A DNA stretch of 64,000 bases from Sindora glabra (GCA_020226215.1 CM035235.1:53349511-53413510); one strand, 5' to 3'. Shown: positions 25,746-38,546, counted from the first letter of the stretch. Notes: a model not told the origin generated them from the sequence alone. Numbers and translations: made by a program.

Positions 25746-26165
25746 TAATATGACTGAACTAAGATTGCTACTTATTTATTTTCAATTATGAATTTATCAT
25801 TCTAAATTTTCACAATTCTTTGTACATATCTAAAAAAAATGGATGCACAAAGAAACTTTACTAATTTAATTATATTTTTGTAATTTTTTAAAATTTTTAT
25901 TGTAATTTTTAATAAAATTCTAAATGATTTGTGTGTAACAATCTTTATAACAGTAATTTAATATTTTTATTTAGATTAACATATAACACAATTATACTAG
26001 TGCTACTTACTTATTATCCATTTTAATTTTATTATTTAAAAATTTCATAGTAGAACATTTGTGCAAGGCTAAAAAATATGCATTGAAATGAAATTAATTA
26101 AATTTTTAAGAATTTTTTGTATTCATTCATACTATTTATAATTTACACACTAATAAGAATAAATA
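25745..26165. repeat. Roughly 400-bp repeat, copy 1 (partner at 28790-29220)
   Basis: AAGATTGCTACTTATTTA, TTTTCACAAT, TTGTGTGTAACAATC and TAGTGCTACTTACTTA appear in the same order and spacing at about 28800-29060. The two copies lie about 3.05 kb apart, each near the end of a module X copy. No coding content. Confidence 0.65.
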
Positions 26166-26342
26166 GTATAAATTTCACATGCTACACTTTATTTTAATTA
26201 TAGGAATATTTCAAACAAATAACTACCTATTACTTTGTAATTCATGCAAATATAATATATTTTACTTTTATAATAAAAATATTTTTTAAAAATTAACATT
26301 TTATTTATTTAAATTATATAGTTACATATTTTACTTTCAACT

Positions 26343-26506
26343 ATTGTTACCTAGAATTTAAAAAATGGTCTACGACCGTAATATTCCGTTTTCGAAGCAG
26401 GCCGCATCCGTGATTTTTCATAATTTTAGACTGTCATGGCTGCATTTTTCTGTATTAATCTGTATCGTGACGCAACCGCAACCGCAATTTAAATCCCTAT
26501 TGTTAT
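26343..26506. mobile_element. hAT-like MITE, 148 bp, with 8-bp target duplication
   Basis: The element spans about 26351-26498 and is bounded by ATTGTTAC (26343-26350) and ATTGTTAT (26499-26506). Modules X copies 1 and 2 carry the uninterrupted site (ATTATTACTTTACA, near 12983 and 20632), which confirms the insertion. Its ends (CTAGAATTTAAA and GCAATTTAAATCCCT) are degenerate inverted repeats. The interior is richer in CG and CCG than its surroundings. CCGCATCCGTGATTTTTC and CGCAACCGCAATTTAAA relate it to the MITE at 43833-43994. The 8-bp duplication points to the hAT superfamily. It has no coding capacity. The exact boundary is uncertain by one base. Confidence 0.75.
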
Positions 26507-27723
26507 TTTATACCTAACACATTATTTCATTTCTTTTTAGGAGTTTAATAAGTAATAACACATTATGTTTTATTTTATTATGAAGTATTTAAATAAGTTA
26601 AAAAATTAATTTAATTGAACCTTAATTATATATCTCATTTTTAACTTTTATTACTTTAATATTTACACACTATATATTTCTTTTCCAGTTATTTTTTCCA
26701 TTACAATTTTTCTCATTTAACATGTTGACTTCTATTATTTATAGTATAGATGTTATTATCGTTAAATCGTATAAATATAATATGTCATATTTTATTTTTA
26801 TTATAAAATATTTAAAATAAGTTAAAAATTGAATATAGTTGATATTAATTAATAAATTAATTAATTTCATTTCTATCTTTTAATTTTAATAAAAATATTT
26901 TAAAATTTTAATCAAATTCATTCATTTAAATTTGATCAATATTTTATATTAATTTTTAATTGCTATATTTTGGAATTAAATATACATCAATTAAGATTTT
27001 GTTATGGTTTGCAACTTTTTGTTATCTTTCTCTTTTATTTTCCTTTTCTAGCATCCCCTTCCTCCTTCAAAAAAAAAAAAACTCTCTTCTTTTCATATTA
27101 ATGTCACTATTATATATATAATATCACATTTTAATTTTATATAAGAATATTTAAATAAGTTAAAATTTTAATAATATTTAAATAAGTTAAAATTTCAATT
27201 TACTTAATTACACATTGTTTTTTTAACTCAAATTACTTTAAATCTTACACACTATTTTTTTAATTTTTATTTGAAATAAAATTACTTGCATTGCCTGTTT
27301 CTCACTTTCTTTTTCATATTAGAAGAACAAAGGATTTTTGGGCAATTTAAATAATGGATTAACAAGTCAACACAAAATTTTAATATAGAAAAAAGAGTAA
27401 GAAAGGAGTGGGAGAGGGGAAGTGCAAGTAATATTACTCCTTTATTTTTACCATCACAAGTTTTTCCTTTTTTTTTTCTTTTTTTGCATCCACTCATGTT
27501 AGTTACAACTTAGACATTAATATCCCACCTATTTTAAATAAATAAGTTAAAAATTTAATTTAGTGAAATCACTTAACTGCATATTTTAATTTTAATTCCA
27601 AATCTTTATTTGGGCCAAGTTTTAAAACATTACTAAAGCTAATACAATATATTTTACTTTTATTGTAAAAACATTTTAACTAAGTTAGTAGCTTAATATG
27701 AAGAGTGTTAATTTTATTAGTTG

Positions 27724-27725
<2 letters not shown>

Positions 27726-27770
<45 letters not shown>
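27726..27770. repeat. (AT)n microsatellite
   Basis: About 22 AT dinucleotides inside module X copy 4. Copy 1 has no comparable run at the matching place (near 14230). Confidence 0.9.
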
Positions 27771-27772
<2 letters not shown>

Positions 27773-28365
27773 TATTTTTAATACTCCAGTCTTAGCGTAT
27801 ATTTTAAAAAATTATCAGTTGTCATTTCTGTCGTGAACTATGAAAAAAGAGAGTGTCACATGCGTATCTATCAAGGATTTTTCCAAAGCGAAAATTCCAC
27901 GGTTGGCCCGTCATAATGCGATTTGATTGACGTCTATTGTGGTACTTGGGTCGTTGTTTTCTATTTGTATATATGCGTCAGCCCATTGTCGCAAGCCACC
28001 GTCCACCTTTTTGGGATTCTATGTTGCTATCGGCAAAGAACAGTAGTCAACTCCTTTTAACATATTAAAAAGTTGTCATTTCACATTTTATTTTATTTTT
28101 TTCATATGGGAATAGCAAAAGCTTTATAAAAATTTTTGTAATTTTTTATTACTTATAAAGTGAACATTTTCATTATAAATTACTCCCTCAATTTTTTTTA
28201 TAATAGAAGTGCTTAAACTATTGAGGCACACACCCATGGATAAAAAATCAACCCTAAATATAATAGAAGATATAATATTTTCAAAGAATATTAAATACCA
28301 CTTACATCATATGCTTCCATCTAAACCATCTATCCTTTACTTTTAAAGAACAATAGTGGTCAATA

Positions 28366-28700
28366 GAGGCAGAGCCAAAGGGAGTAAGATGGCCTTGGCC
28401 TCTGAAAACTTCATACGTTATATATATATATATGCTCATTCCTCCTAAAATTTTAAAATATTTATAGTTATAATAAGAAAATTATGTACTCATGCAATAA
28501 AAATAAACTTCATGAAAAAGATAGATTTTTAAATACAAAGTATTGGATCATAATTTTTCTATAATTAATTAATTATAAATATTTTATACTTTAATTTTTT
28601 TTATCTTTCTCTCTTCTTGCTAGATTATTTTTTTATTGACTTATACCTTAAAAACACTTCATAGAAGTATATGCTAGTTCAAACAAAAAGTTTACATGTC
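28366..28700 (+). mobile_element. Unclassified element, inverted relative of 22195-22700
   Basis: It begins near TAGAGGCAGAGCCAAAGG (28367), a hAT-like terminus. It continues through a short TA run, AAATTTTAAAATATTTATAG and TTAATTAATTATAAATATTTTATAC to CTTAAAAACACTTCATAG. This order is the reverse complement of 22215-22500. No target duplication could be fixed. Confidence 0.5.
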
Positions 28701-28789
28701 TCACAAAATATTTTTCTAACTTATATCCAACTCTAATTTTATTTTTAAAAAAATATTATGTGCAATAAAATTGGCATACACTATTTATC

Positions 28790-29890
28790 TGAGACTACTA
28801 AGATTGCTACTTATTTACTTTCAATTATAATTTTAACATCCTAAATTTTCACAATCCTTTGTACTTATCTAAAAAAAAGTGTATACACATAGAAACTTGA
28901 TTAATAAAATTAATTACATATTTTTAAATTTTTTAAGTTTTTATTGTGATTTTTTTAATAAAATTCTAAAAAATTTGTGTGTAACAATCCTTACAAGAAT
29001 AACTTTATATTTTTATCTACATTATAAATATAATATAATTGTACTAGTGCTACTTACTTACTACCCATTTTAATTTTATTAATTAAAAATTTCGTAGTAA
29101 AACATTTATGAAAGTGTAAAAAATATGCATTGAAATGAAATTTATTAAATTAATTACATTTTTAAAATTTTTTTATATTCACTCATACGATTTATGATTC
29201 AGATACTAATACTACTAAATAGTATAAATTTCACATGATGTACTTGATTTTAATTGTAGGAATATTTCAAACAAATAAGTTAAAGATTCAATTTAAAGAA
29301 CTTAGTTAACTACATTTTTTTGAATAATTTTCTGGTCCAAATTTTATATTATTACAAAAGAAAAATACAATATGTTTTACTTTTGTTATAAAAATATTTC
29401 AAATAAGTTAGCAGCTAAAAATATAAAGCATTAATTTCATATTTTAATTATATATTCTATTTTGTAAAAAATTGATAATTGAAATCAAATTTATTTATTT
29501 AAATTTTATCAATATTTTATTGATATCAATTTTTAAGTGTTATATTTTAAAATAAATATATATTAATTAAAATTTTATAAAGATTTTGTATTTCACTCTG
29601 AATATATATTGAAAAATAAATTTGCTATATGATTAAAAAATGAACACTAACAAATTCTATTTCTATATTTTTATTTTTTAATTATATACAGTTTATTTAT
29701 GCGTTCATAGTATAAAAATGATAAATACCGTAGGAATGAATGGGACAAAAACACCTACTTAAAATTCCAGTGTTAACAAATATTTTCATTCTCATCCAAT
29801 GAAAAAATATAAGTTGTTATTTCTGTCGCGATCCATGTGAAAAGGGCAGGGTCACGTACGTATGTCTGTCCATGATCCTTATCTAACTTG
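28790..29890. repeat. Roughly 400-bp repeat copy 2 plus module X copy 5 (partial)
   Basis: Bases 28790-29220 match 25745-26165. Bases 29260-29880 match the end of module X (ATTTCAAACAAATAAGTTAAAGATTC, then AAATTCCAGTGTTAAC at about 29762). The copy is cut at 29890 by the left end of a CACTA element, at CATGATCCTTATC. Confidence 0.6.
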
Positions 29891-30152
29891 CACTACAAGA
29901 AAATATATAATTATTGACGGTCATAACTGTTGATAAAACAAAAAATGACTGTAAAATTTTTTTATTAATGACACTTGTTTGGCTGTCGAGAGTTGTCGCA
30001 ACAAAGGGTGTCATAAAAAATATTATCAATGGTCAATAACCATCAATAATTATATTAGATAATTATTTACAATCACAATTGTTGATACATATATGAAAGC
30101 AAATTATAGAAACAAAAACTATTACCAATGGTCAATGACCTTCAATAGTTAT

Positions 30153-30404
30153 ATTAGATAATTATTTATAGTTATGACTGTTGATATATACCTAGAAGCA
30201 AACCATATGCTTCTCAATTTGAAATAACTTTTGTAACACTTGATGGCCATTAAAAATAATCTAGTATTAATTTTGACTATTAGATAATTATTTACAGCTA
30301 TGACCGTCGATATATGCCTAGAAGCAAACCATATGCTTCTCAATTTGAAATAACTTTTGTAACCTTGATGGTCGTTAAAAATAATTTAGCATTAATTTTG
30401 ACTA
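30153..30404. repeat. Subterminal tandem repeat of the CACTA element (2 x about 126 bp)
   Basis: Two adjacent copies share CTAGAAGCAAACCATATGCT, TCTCAATTTGAAATAACTTT and GTTAAAAATAAT. They contain GACTGTTGATAT and GACCGTCGATAT variants of the subterminal motif. In En/Spm such repeats bind the accessory transposition protein; that role is inferred here. Confidence 0.7.
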
Positions 30405-32114
30405 ACTTTGGCCATCAATAATAAATTAACTCCCAAGAAAATAAACACCATGAATCTGTACCTCTTCTTAAATGTACATATAATAAAATTGACAAATACC
30501 TAACCAAAGATTTAAATAGACAAAAGTATTTATATTTTATATTGCATTAATATTTAACCTGATATATTCTCAAATATATATGCAATACAAGAAATTCAAA
30601 TTGTTTCAAAATATATAATTCATTAAATTGAAAATTTAGAAAATACGTTCTCTATTATACAACATGAGACACTTCCTTAATATGGACTCCTTAACAAATA
30701 GTTTTGGCAAATACTAGTGCTCACCTTGCATTTTATTTAGTCCTAACAAAAGATGGTCAAGCAACGTTAGTTCCAAAAGGAATATAAAGAGAAGAGAGTG
30801 CATATATAAAGGGAACTTTGGGGAGTAATGAAGTTATAAAAAAAGGCATATCAGTTCCCATGGAGATAAAACCTGTTGAAAGATTGAGTACACAAGAAAT
30901 AGGATGTAACATAAGAGAAAGGTCGCAAACACCATCCATATGAAAAGTCCAAAATGAGCTTCAAGTTAAACTAGAATAGTTTTTCATTTACTTGCAAGAT
31001 AGAATAGACAAAGGAAGCAAATTGCACCCTCCATAAGCAATTTTGCTAAGGTTGACTCCTTTCCAATGACTAAACCAAGTCTTCTTGTTTTGTAGCCTAG
31101 GATAGATTTAAAAAACTAAATTTATAAGAGAAAAAATTTGAATTGAGAAATCAAAGACAAGTCTCTAATTCTTTTCTCAGAAAAATGATAACTTTTTTTA
31201 CTTTAACTTGAAGCATTGCATCTAATCTCTATATAGTAAAATCAGTTCTGATCTAAATCTTATAATATAGTTAGGTGAGAGGAGTATATAACAGAGTCAT
31301 GTTTTTCATTCTTATGTGTTTTATATATATAGCATTTCAAGTAATGAGACTAAACTTGTCAATCCTTCAAGATCAAAATCTTTTGCTTTTATCAAAACAA
31401 ACTCAAATCAATGAAGTATACTGCACAATATACATATTTTCAACTAAGAGTTATTTAAAGATAACATGATATAAGCATACTTCATTTCTATCCTTTGCTT
31501 TTCATAAATTATAATGTGTGATGATGAGAAACATATACGTCATTCTTAATCCATCAAACATGCTCGCTCATCACTTCAAATCAAAATTTACTTGGATTGC
31601 ATATTTGAAATGATATAATGAGGAGACAGGGAAAGAGAAAGACTTGTAAGTAGTGTTTAATCCATTACTAGAATATACAAGCATCACATTTCAATAATCC
31701 TTCATCCAAGGGGAAAAAAAGAAACAAATTTTCTTGTATGTCAATTTATGATATCATGGTAATGACAAACTAACAAAAACCATTACTTCAAATTAAAGAC
31801 ATCTAACTACTACTATTTATATAGTACATTACAAGCTAAGTGTATCTATATATTTAGTCGCTTCTCATGATGTGAAAAAACTAAATAAGATTGATAATTA
31901 CTATAAAACAATCTATTAAATAAAAAGGCAATACATGAAAACAAAAGACAAGAAGATAAATTATAGTAAAATGGTCATGATTGCCATATAAACTATATGC
32001 ATTTACTCCCATATAGATAGAAAGACAAGAATATAAATAAAATTATAAAGCTACACAAAAGTATAGTAAAAATCTATTTTACCATAAAGGCCTAACATAT
32101 CTAAGATTAGAGAA

Positions 32115-32360
32115 CTACCTCAGGAACCAGGAACAGCACCAATTAAGACCAACCATTTTTTCTAAAGGGTCACATTGATAGGAGGCTCTCTTTCTTCGAA
32201 TCAATTCCATTGTTAGCATGTAACAAAATAGACGCATCATAGCCCTGCAACAAATACAATTGAAACTTACACAAACTAGTTAAGAAACAATAGAACAATT
32301 CCATTTCTAAAGTTAAAAATTAAGATGAACTCTAATTGATGAAAGAAAAATGACACACAC
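32115..32360 (-). pseudogene. Possible captured fragment of a class III peroxidase gene
   Basis: On the minus strand an acceptor-like TTTGTTGCAG (ending 32245) is followed by GYDASILLHANNGIDSKKES and a stop. Class III plant peroxidases have the signature GCDASILL or GCDASVLL at exactly this exon start, because their first intron commonly falls just before it. Here the Cys is Tyr. About 110 bases upstream, LHF-S-S-I-F recalls LHFHDCF of exon 1, though badly decayed. It sits inside the CACTA element, so it may be a gene piece the element captured. The match is short and the rest of the peroxidase is not recognisable. Confidence 0.4.
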
Positions 32361-34995
32361 ATTAAATTTCTTCATGAAAAAATTGAAGAGAAGTGGAGTT
32401 GCTTCTATCGAAACAAAATCAAAACTAAAAACACAAATTTATGATACTCATTCTATAACAAAGGATGAACCATTTAAGGAACTGATGATATCTACTGAAG
32501 GGAATTCCTAACATTCAAATGACTTCATTTTATAAACTTAGTAATGTGTACAAAGTAGAGTATAATTAAGCTATAAAATGAATCTCTAAAGTAAAATTAA
32601 ATTGCAACATTTCAAGTATTTTGTCATTTATTAGATTCCAAAGAAGATAACAAACCTTTATATTAGATGACATTATTAACCCAGGAACCATGCAAAGATC
32701 ACTAACCAAACTTGGATGTAAAAGACAAAATAGATGGGGGATGTATGACAAAGAACAACAAGAATAATAATAATAGAATGAGCATAAAAATCTATTGAGA
32801 TTGTATTCAATTAGAATAATTATAAATTTTCATTAGTCTTTTGTTACTTAAAAATTAACTACTAATACTTTAAATTTAACACTTTGTCTACTAGCCATGT
32901 AAAAGAAAAAGATAAGTATCAAACCTGCTAAGACTATTGATAGTTAAACCACTATCCAAAGCTTCCTTGCAGATGTGTGATCTAATAAATCGACTATCAC
33001 CCAACATAAGCAAAATGAGTACAAAAATTGGTATTAAGATATGGTTGTGATTTTGATGGTGGGGACATGTTTACTCTCTCTGCTACGTCAACTTTGAAGT
33101 TTGGCGCTAGAATCTATTTAGAAATGTCTCTTGCTCGTGGACAAGCTCATACTTATAGCACCGATTGAAAAAAAAAAAAAAAGCAAACACAATTTAATTG
33201 GATCATTCATAAAATATCAAGGTAGCTGCAACCAATATGGACAATGCAGATGTATTGGACCGCTAATATATAAGTATTAGAAACACTTTTATTTCAAGTA
33301 AAAGACATAAACATCACATATTTATCAACCATCACACAATAGGATTATAACATAACTAATAAAATAGATAGGATAGGCTAGAGTTCATTCATATAACTAT
33401 CCATAGATAATGTGCTTTCATACCTAAAAATGGTAGAATGCTTAAAATTAGTTGGAAGATTTTTTATGTTATGCTTGTGAGTAGGAGAAAAAACAAAAGG
33501 ACTTTTGGTAACCAATGTATCTTTGTTGGCCAAAGCTATGTCTTTTCCAAACCTTATTGCAGCAATGGTTGGCTAAAAAACACAATAAGATGAGTCTCAG
33601 GTATCTAAACAATTATTAGCTTTATTGTCTGAGTTGCCATCAAATAAATGGATAGAAGTAGAACTATTTAGAACAAGAAGCTATGATCGAACTCTTGAAC
33701 GCTATCAAGTGTTATTAAATCACTAAGGATGTCTATTCAAGTTATTAAATCACTAAGGATGTCTATACAAAAAACTATGATCAAACTATTTAGAACCCCA
33801 ATAACTCATGTGAGCTTTAACATTAAATTTTCATAAAAGATTCAACCAATTACAATTTTAAGTGCTCATCTTGATAACAGTGATTAAGTGCATCCCCCTT
33901 AATGTGATGTGATAAGATATTATGCGTTAAAGCTTTCATAATTCCTATCAAATTAAAAGGAAACAAAGTCAATGCACGAGAATTATGATGATACTATTTA
34001 TACAGGGATTCCCATAACCAACAATTTGCATGTAGACAACTTGGTCAAAATTTTTGCAATTGGAGTATTATTATTGAATCATGTTCATCTAACAGACATG
34101 TGAAGAACTTACACACTAATAGCCAGCATCATGTTCATCTATACCATGTTCGAGCAATTTTGCCCTTATAATCTCCATACCAGCATTTGAAAATACATTT
34201 CAGAAGGTTGCAACACTAATTTACCCTTACATCCAAATCTCCTTCCATGAATACTCAGGAAATCACCTTAAAGATCATAAGGAAAGGCAAATTTCAGAAA
34301 TACCTGATTATAAATGTTCTAAACAATTTGGATGATTTCAACAACGGCCAATATTTACAATCAGAAAAGGTAGTCAGTGAAACTCCAAAAGCTGAACGGG
34401 AGAGAAATTTAAAAAATCAAAACGGAGAAAAGTTTTGAATGAAAATCCCATACATGATGTGTGTGGTCAGAATCGCGAAGAGCAAAGAAAAAGAGTAATG
34501 AAGCCCCAAAATGTGAAGAGCAAAGCAAGTTTTGGAATAGTGTACTCGTCTTCAGAATGTGAGAACTTGAAAGATGTATCGATGTCTTCCATAGTTGAGA
34601 ACAATATCTTCGCCTTACAAAGAACCGACCCTAAAATTCTTCTAAGAAATTCTTTTTGCGAAGGCCAACTTTGCAATGTTTGGAAGCCAAAATCGACGAT
34701 CAAGATTATTAAAAGCCAAATAAAACAAAAATAATTAGAATCCATTGGATATAAAATAATTTTGGAAGCCCAACATTTTTTGCATAGAAAAAATAACTTC
34801 ATTATAAAAGCCCAAACTTTATGGTCAAACTCCGTGACTTGGATAATTAATGAAGCTTGCATGTACATGAGACGGGGTAAAAGGAAATAACAAATGAAGC
34901 CCTTCGTCTTCATAAGCGAAAGAAAGGTGCATTTCTAACTAAAACTTACGGCTGTCGCAAAATAATCGTCGATAAAACACCATTTTCCTGTAGTG

Positions 34996-37900
34996 AATTG
35001 TGTCCATCACTGTACCTAGCTGCTGATTGTCTAGCAGCAAAGAATCCAGGTGATCAGCCATAAACCTAGATTAGAGCTCCACAATTCTAATTGTCCAAAG
35101 CTCAAACGGTTAAACCATAGTTACTTGGTGACCACACACTCTTCCATGTCTCATGGAAGATGGAAGACAATCAAACCACTGAATTTTCAAAACACAATCC
35201 TTAATTTCACGTCTTATGTATGTTTGTTGAGGTAAAAGGAAATAGGGTGAAATGTAAGAGGAAAGAAAGGAAATTAAAAGAATCTGTTTTGATATTCAAT
35301 GTTTGGATGAGATGAAAAATGAAAGGAAAAAAAGAAAAGAATGAAATTGTTTATTCATATTTAATTTGATAAAAAGGTAAGAAAAATTTATGAAAGAATG
35401 ACAATTTTAGCATAATTTTATTTGTAATTTAAGAATTATTTAATATAATATTTTAATGTGCCCATGCAATGAATCTTTAATGATATCAAAATGTGTGTAT
35501 GAATCCAGGTACGCATCCCTAGCCTATGAATTTTCGATACACACAATCCTTATCTTTAAAACTTGCAAGAATTAGGGAAAGAGATAGGGCAGCGACACAT
35601 TTGTTTTAATCGCATTTTGCAAGGTGGCAATTAAAACTTGTAAAATGAAATCCAAAACATCAACGGTTGCCCTGCCCCGGCATATGATGCGACTCTATCA
35701 TTAAATTGTGTTTAAAACAAAAGTGTCAGTGTCCTATCTCTTTCCGTCTCTCTAGTCAAATGCTTTTCTGAAAACGAAAATTCGGCCGTTGCCGCGCTGT
35801 GCCCCTCAATGCAATTTGATTAGTATCTATCATGGTTGCACTTAATATATTTTATTATGCACATTAAAATTTCTTGTTTTATTGATGATGATGATGATGA
35901 TGATGATGATAGGTTGTTTATTTGCAAAAGTAGTATGAGAAGTGTAATTTTATAGGAAATAGAAGTCTTTGAGTTATTGGGGTGATTATTAATTGCCAAA
36001 ATGTTAAGTTGATAGGTTGTTTGTTTGTAAAAGTAGTATGAAAGTGTAATTTTGTAGGAAATAGAAGTCTTTGAGTTGTTGGGTTGATTATTAATTGCCA
36101 AAATGTTAAGTTTTGCTACCCAAATTTAATTACCCATACCTTCTTTGTTAAAAACAACTTTTTATGTCTTTTATAAATAAAAATAAAAAACTATTCTTGC
36201 ATAATTTTTAGTTAATAACCACTTTTACATTTTATTCTCACTATTTGAAAATTACAATAAATATTTATTAATTATAAATTTTAAATTATACTTATTCAAA
36301 TATAATCATAAATTATATAAAATATAATGATTTTATTAAGTATATAATAAATAGAGAATGAGTAAAAATCAAAATTAAGTATTATTTCATCAATATAAAT
36401 TGTAAATATAAGCAAAAATATTATTACAATAATAAAATTTTAATACTAAATATAATATAGTTATTACATATATACATTATGTTATTTTGTATACTGTTTT
36501 GTATTTATAATCTTTATTATTTATCATTTTAATATTCAATTATGATAATAAGAAACTATGTATTTCTTATCTATTTTATACAAATTTGATAGAATTTATA
36601 TTTCATTTTAATTATATTAAAATAATTTAAGATATATATATATATAGGACATCTTAATTTTTATATAAATTTATTTTACTTTTTATGGTAAATTAAAAAT
36701 ACGAAATTGCCAATTTAGAAAAGTTATAAAGATTAGATATATACTTTAAAAAAGATAATTGGAAACCATTAAAATCTATTGATATTTCTATTTTTTAATC
36801 GCAATTTTGAAAGGTATATTAATTAATTTGATAATACTTTCTAAAAAGTTCAAGGTTAAATCAAACAAAACACAAGAAATTAATTTCTAAGAATTGCAAA
36901 TTCCTCAGTGTTTTAATCAAATAACTTGGAGCACTACTTATAAAAATCATAGGAAAATTTACTTCTTAAGAAATTCAATTTCCTAGGAGAATTTACTTTC
37001 CATGTAAATCTAACGACTCCTAATTTTTTGTTAAAAAATAATATTTTCATTGTATTTTTATACATCTTTATAAATAAAATAGTAGCATCATAGAGGGGAA
37101 AAATATCTTCTTTGCAGAAATAGACTTTATATTGTGTTGTATTCCCTACCTTAGGTAAACACCAATAAATTCTTGCAATAAATATTTTTTGATAAAACAA
37201 ACTAATGTTATATTTGATATGATGTAATGAAATCAAATTGATAAAGGAGTGAGAAAGGAAATGGGAATAATGAATGGATATTTCATTTCATTTGTACGTT
37301 TGGTACTACAAAAAAATGTTGGATAGAAATGGAAAAAAGTGTTGTTAACCATAATAATAACTTTAATACAAAAATAATAAATATCTTATTATATAATTTC
37401 ATATTTTTAAAATACATAATATGATTAATAATAAATTTTTCACAATTTAAATTTTATCATTAAAAATATAATTAACAAAAAATTTGTAATAAATTATAAA
37501 AATTCTATTTTACTAAATTTTTATATTAAGTAATTTTTTGCCAAGAACATAAAAAATATCATATTTAAATTTTATTCTAAAAATATAATTATGAAGTTAT
37601 TTTAATAAATAAAGATTTAAAAAACTAATATTTTTATTATATATTAACAGTGGGTAATATTGGAATATATAAAAAAAGAGGGATATGTGTGTAAAAAAGT
37701 TATTTTATGAATGTTGGAATGGTCCTATCCATTACTTTTACTATAAAATAGATATCTCATTATTTAATAAAATGATGATTCTTCAAATTTTATAATACAT
37801 ACAAATAAATTTTTTAATCATTCCATCCAAAGAAATATATTCTAAGTCAATCAAACCAGAGATATATCATTTGTTTTGCACGCAATTTATAAGTTCTATT

Positions 37901-38385
37901 TTTAGATGGTGAATAATGTAGGAGGTTGTTGCTTATCCTAATGGGTGGCCCTCTGACCCTTCATCAATAGCCATATCAGGCGATCATTAAATTTTAAATG
38001 AAGGTTATTGCTTCATTTGTTATATTCATTTTTCTTTTTATTATTGTACCTCTTTCACTTACTTTGGTTATAATTTATAAGTATTATCTATATTGAATTT
38101 TTTATTTTTTAACAATATTTTTCAAAAAATTAATTTCACGATAAATTTGAAAATTTTCAAATTTTAAAAATCACATGATACAGCTATTAAAAGCATTAGG
38201 AGGCTTACCTTATGATTGATTAGAGGAAAAACGAGGGGAAAGGAAAAAAATTGAAAATTATTTAGAAAAGAAACTAAAGATAAAAATTTTAAAATTATGA
38301 TGTATAAAAAAAATAAAAATCAGATTTCGTTTCTTTCTTTTTTCATTCAAGCCAAACCAAAGAATAATTTGAAATTTAAAACTTT
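34996..38385. repeat. Module Y, copy 3
   Basis: It follows the CACTA right end directly and aligns with copy 1 over nearly its whole length. Shared landmarks are TGTCCATCACTGTACCTAGCTG, TCAAACGGTTAAACCATAG (35103), the CCGTTGCCGCGC block (about 35785), (TGA)n (35883-35911), GGGAATAATGAATGGATATTTC (about 37263) and TTGTTGCTTATCCTAA (about 37926). An internal duplication of about 73 bp (AGGTTGTTTATTTGC..., 35911 and 36012) is specific to this copy. Confidence 0.75.
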
Positions 38386-38480
38386 CTTTCCTTTTTTTGC
38401 TTTCAGGCATAGGGTTACTATTGGGATATGCTGTCAGGTATTGTTCATACTTAATAGATATATGAAAAATGTGGGTTTAT

Positions 38481-38546
38481 ATATTTCTTAATAATGCATT
38501 AATTGATTTTTAACAATTAGTGCATTAATGCATTATTAAGAAATAT
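38481..38546. repeat. Foldback (imperfect inverted repeat)
   Basis: ATATTTCTTAATAATGCATT (38481-38500) with AATTG is the reverse complement of CAATTA...ATGCATTATTAAGAAATAT (ending 38546). An extra 8-base GTGCATTA lies within the right arm. The arms are about 25 bases with an 8-base loop. It lies at the boundary between module Y copies 3 and 4. Confidence 0.75.

Larger units (their letters stand above)
26195..28080. repeat. Module X, copy 4 (internal and 3' part)
   Basis: It corresponds to about 12850-14880 of copy 1: TTTGTAATTCATGCAA (about 26234), the TTTTGTTATC plus A-run block (about 27016-27080), TACTCCAGTCTT (27781) and GCAAGCCACCGTCCACC (about 27990). A MITE (26351-26498) and a (TA)n expansion (27726-27770) interrupt it. 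Confidence 0.7.
29891..34995 (-). mobile_element. CACTA (En/Spm, CMC) DNA transposon, about 5.1 kb, degenerate
   Basis: The left end is CACTACAAGAAAAT (29891). The right end is the inverse, ATTTTCCTGTAGTG (34982-34995), so 13 of 14 terminal bases agree. Subterminal DNA is rich in short GACGGTCAT/TTGATGGTC/TCGATAAAAC motifs, typical of this superfamily. A roughly 126-bp unit (ATTAGATAATTATTTA...TTTTGAC) is tandemly duplicated at 30153-30404, with a partial third copy at about 30053. I see no recognisable transposase; the longest minus-strand frame (34467-34913, 148 codons) resembles nothing known. It is probably non-autonomous. The 3-bp duplication is not exact: TTG precedes the element, AAT follows, and a TTG lies two bases further on. 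The minus-strand orientation is inferred from the right-end pattern. Confidence 0.85.

Noticed and set aside
30757..30939. Minus-strand 60-codon frame in the CACTA element as a gene fragment
   Set aside because: Hydrophobic low-complexity translation, no recognisable motif and no splice context.
34467..34913. 148-codon minus-strand frame near the CACTA right end
   Set aside because: It is not similar to TNPD or TNP1 transposases or any known family, and the opposite strand has an overlapping frame of similar quality. It is probably chance.
16000..38000. CRISPR-like array suggested by the recurring short motif
   Set aside because: Spacing is irregular (hundreds to thousands of bases), copies are diverged, and the context is eukaryotic.
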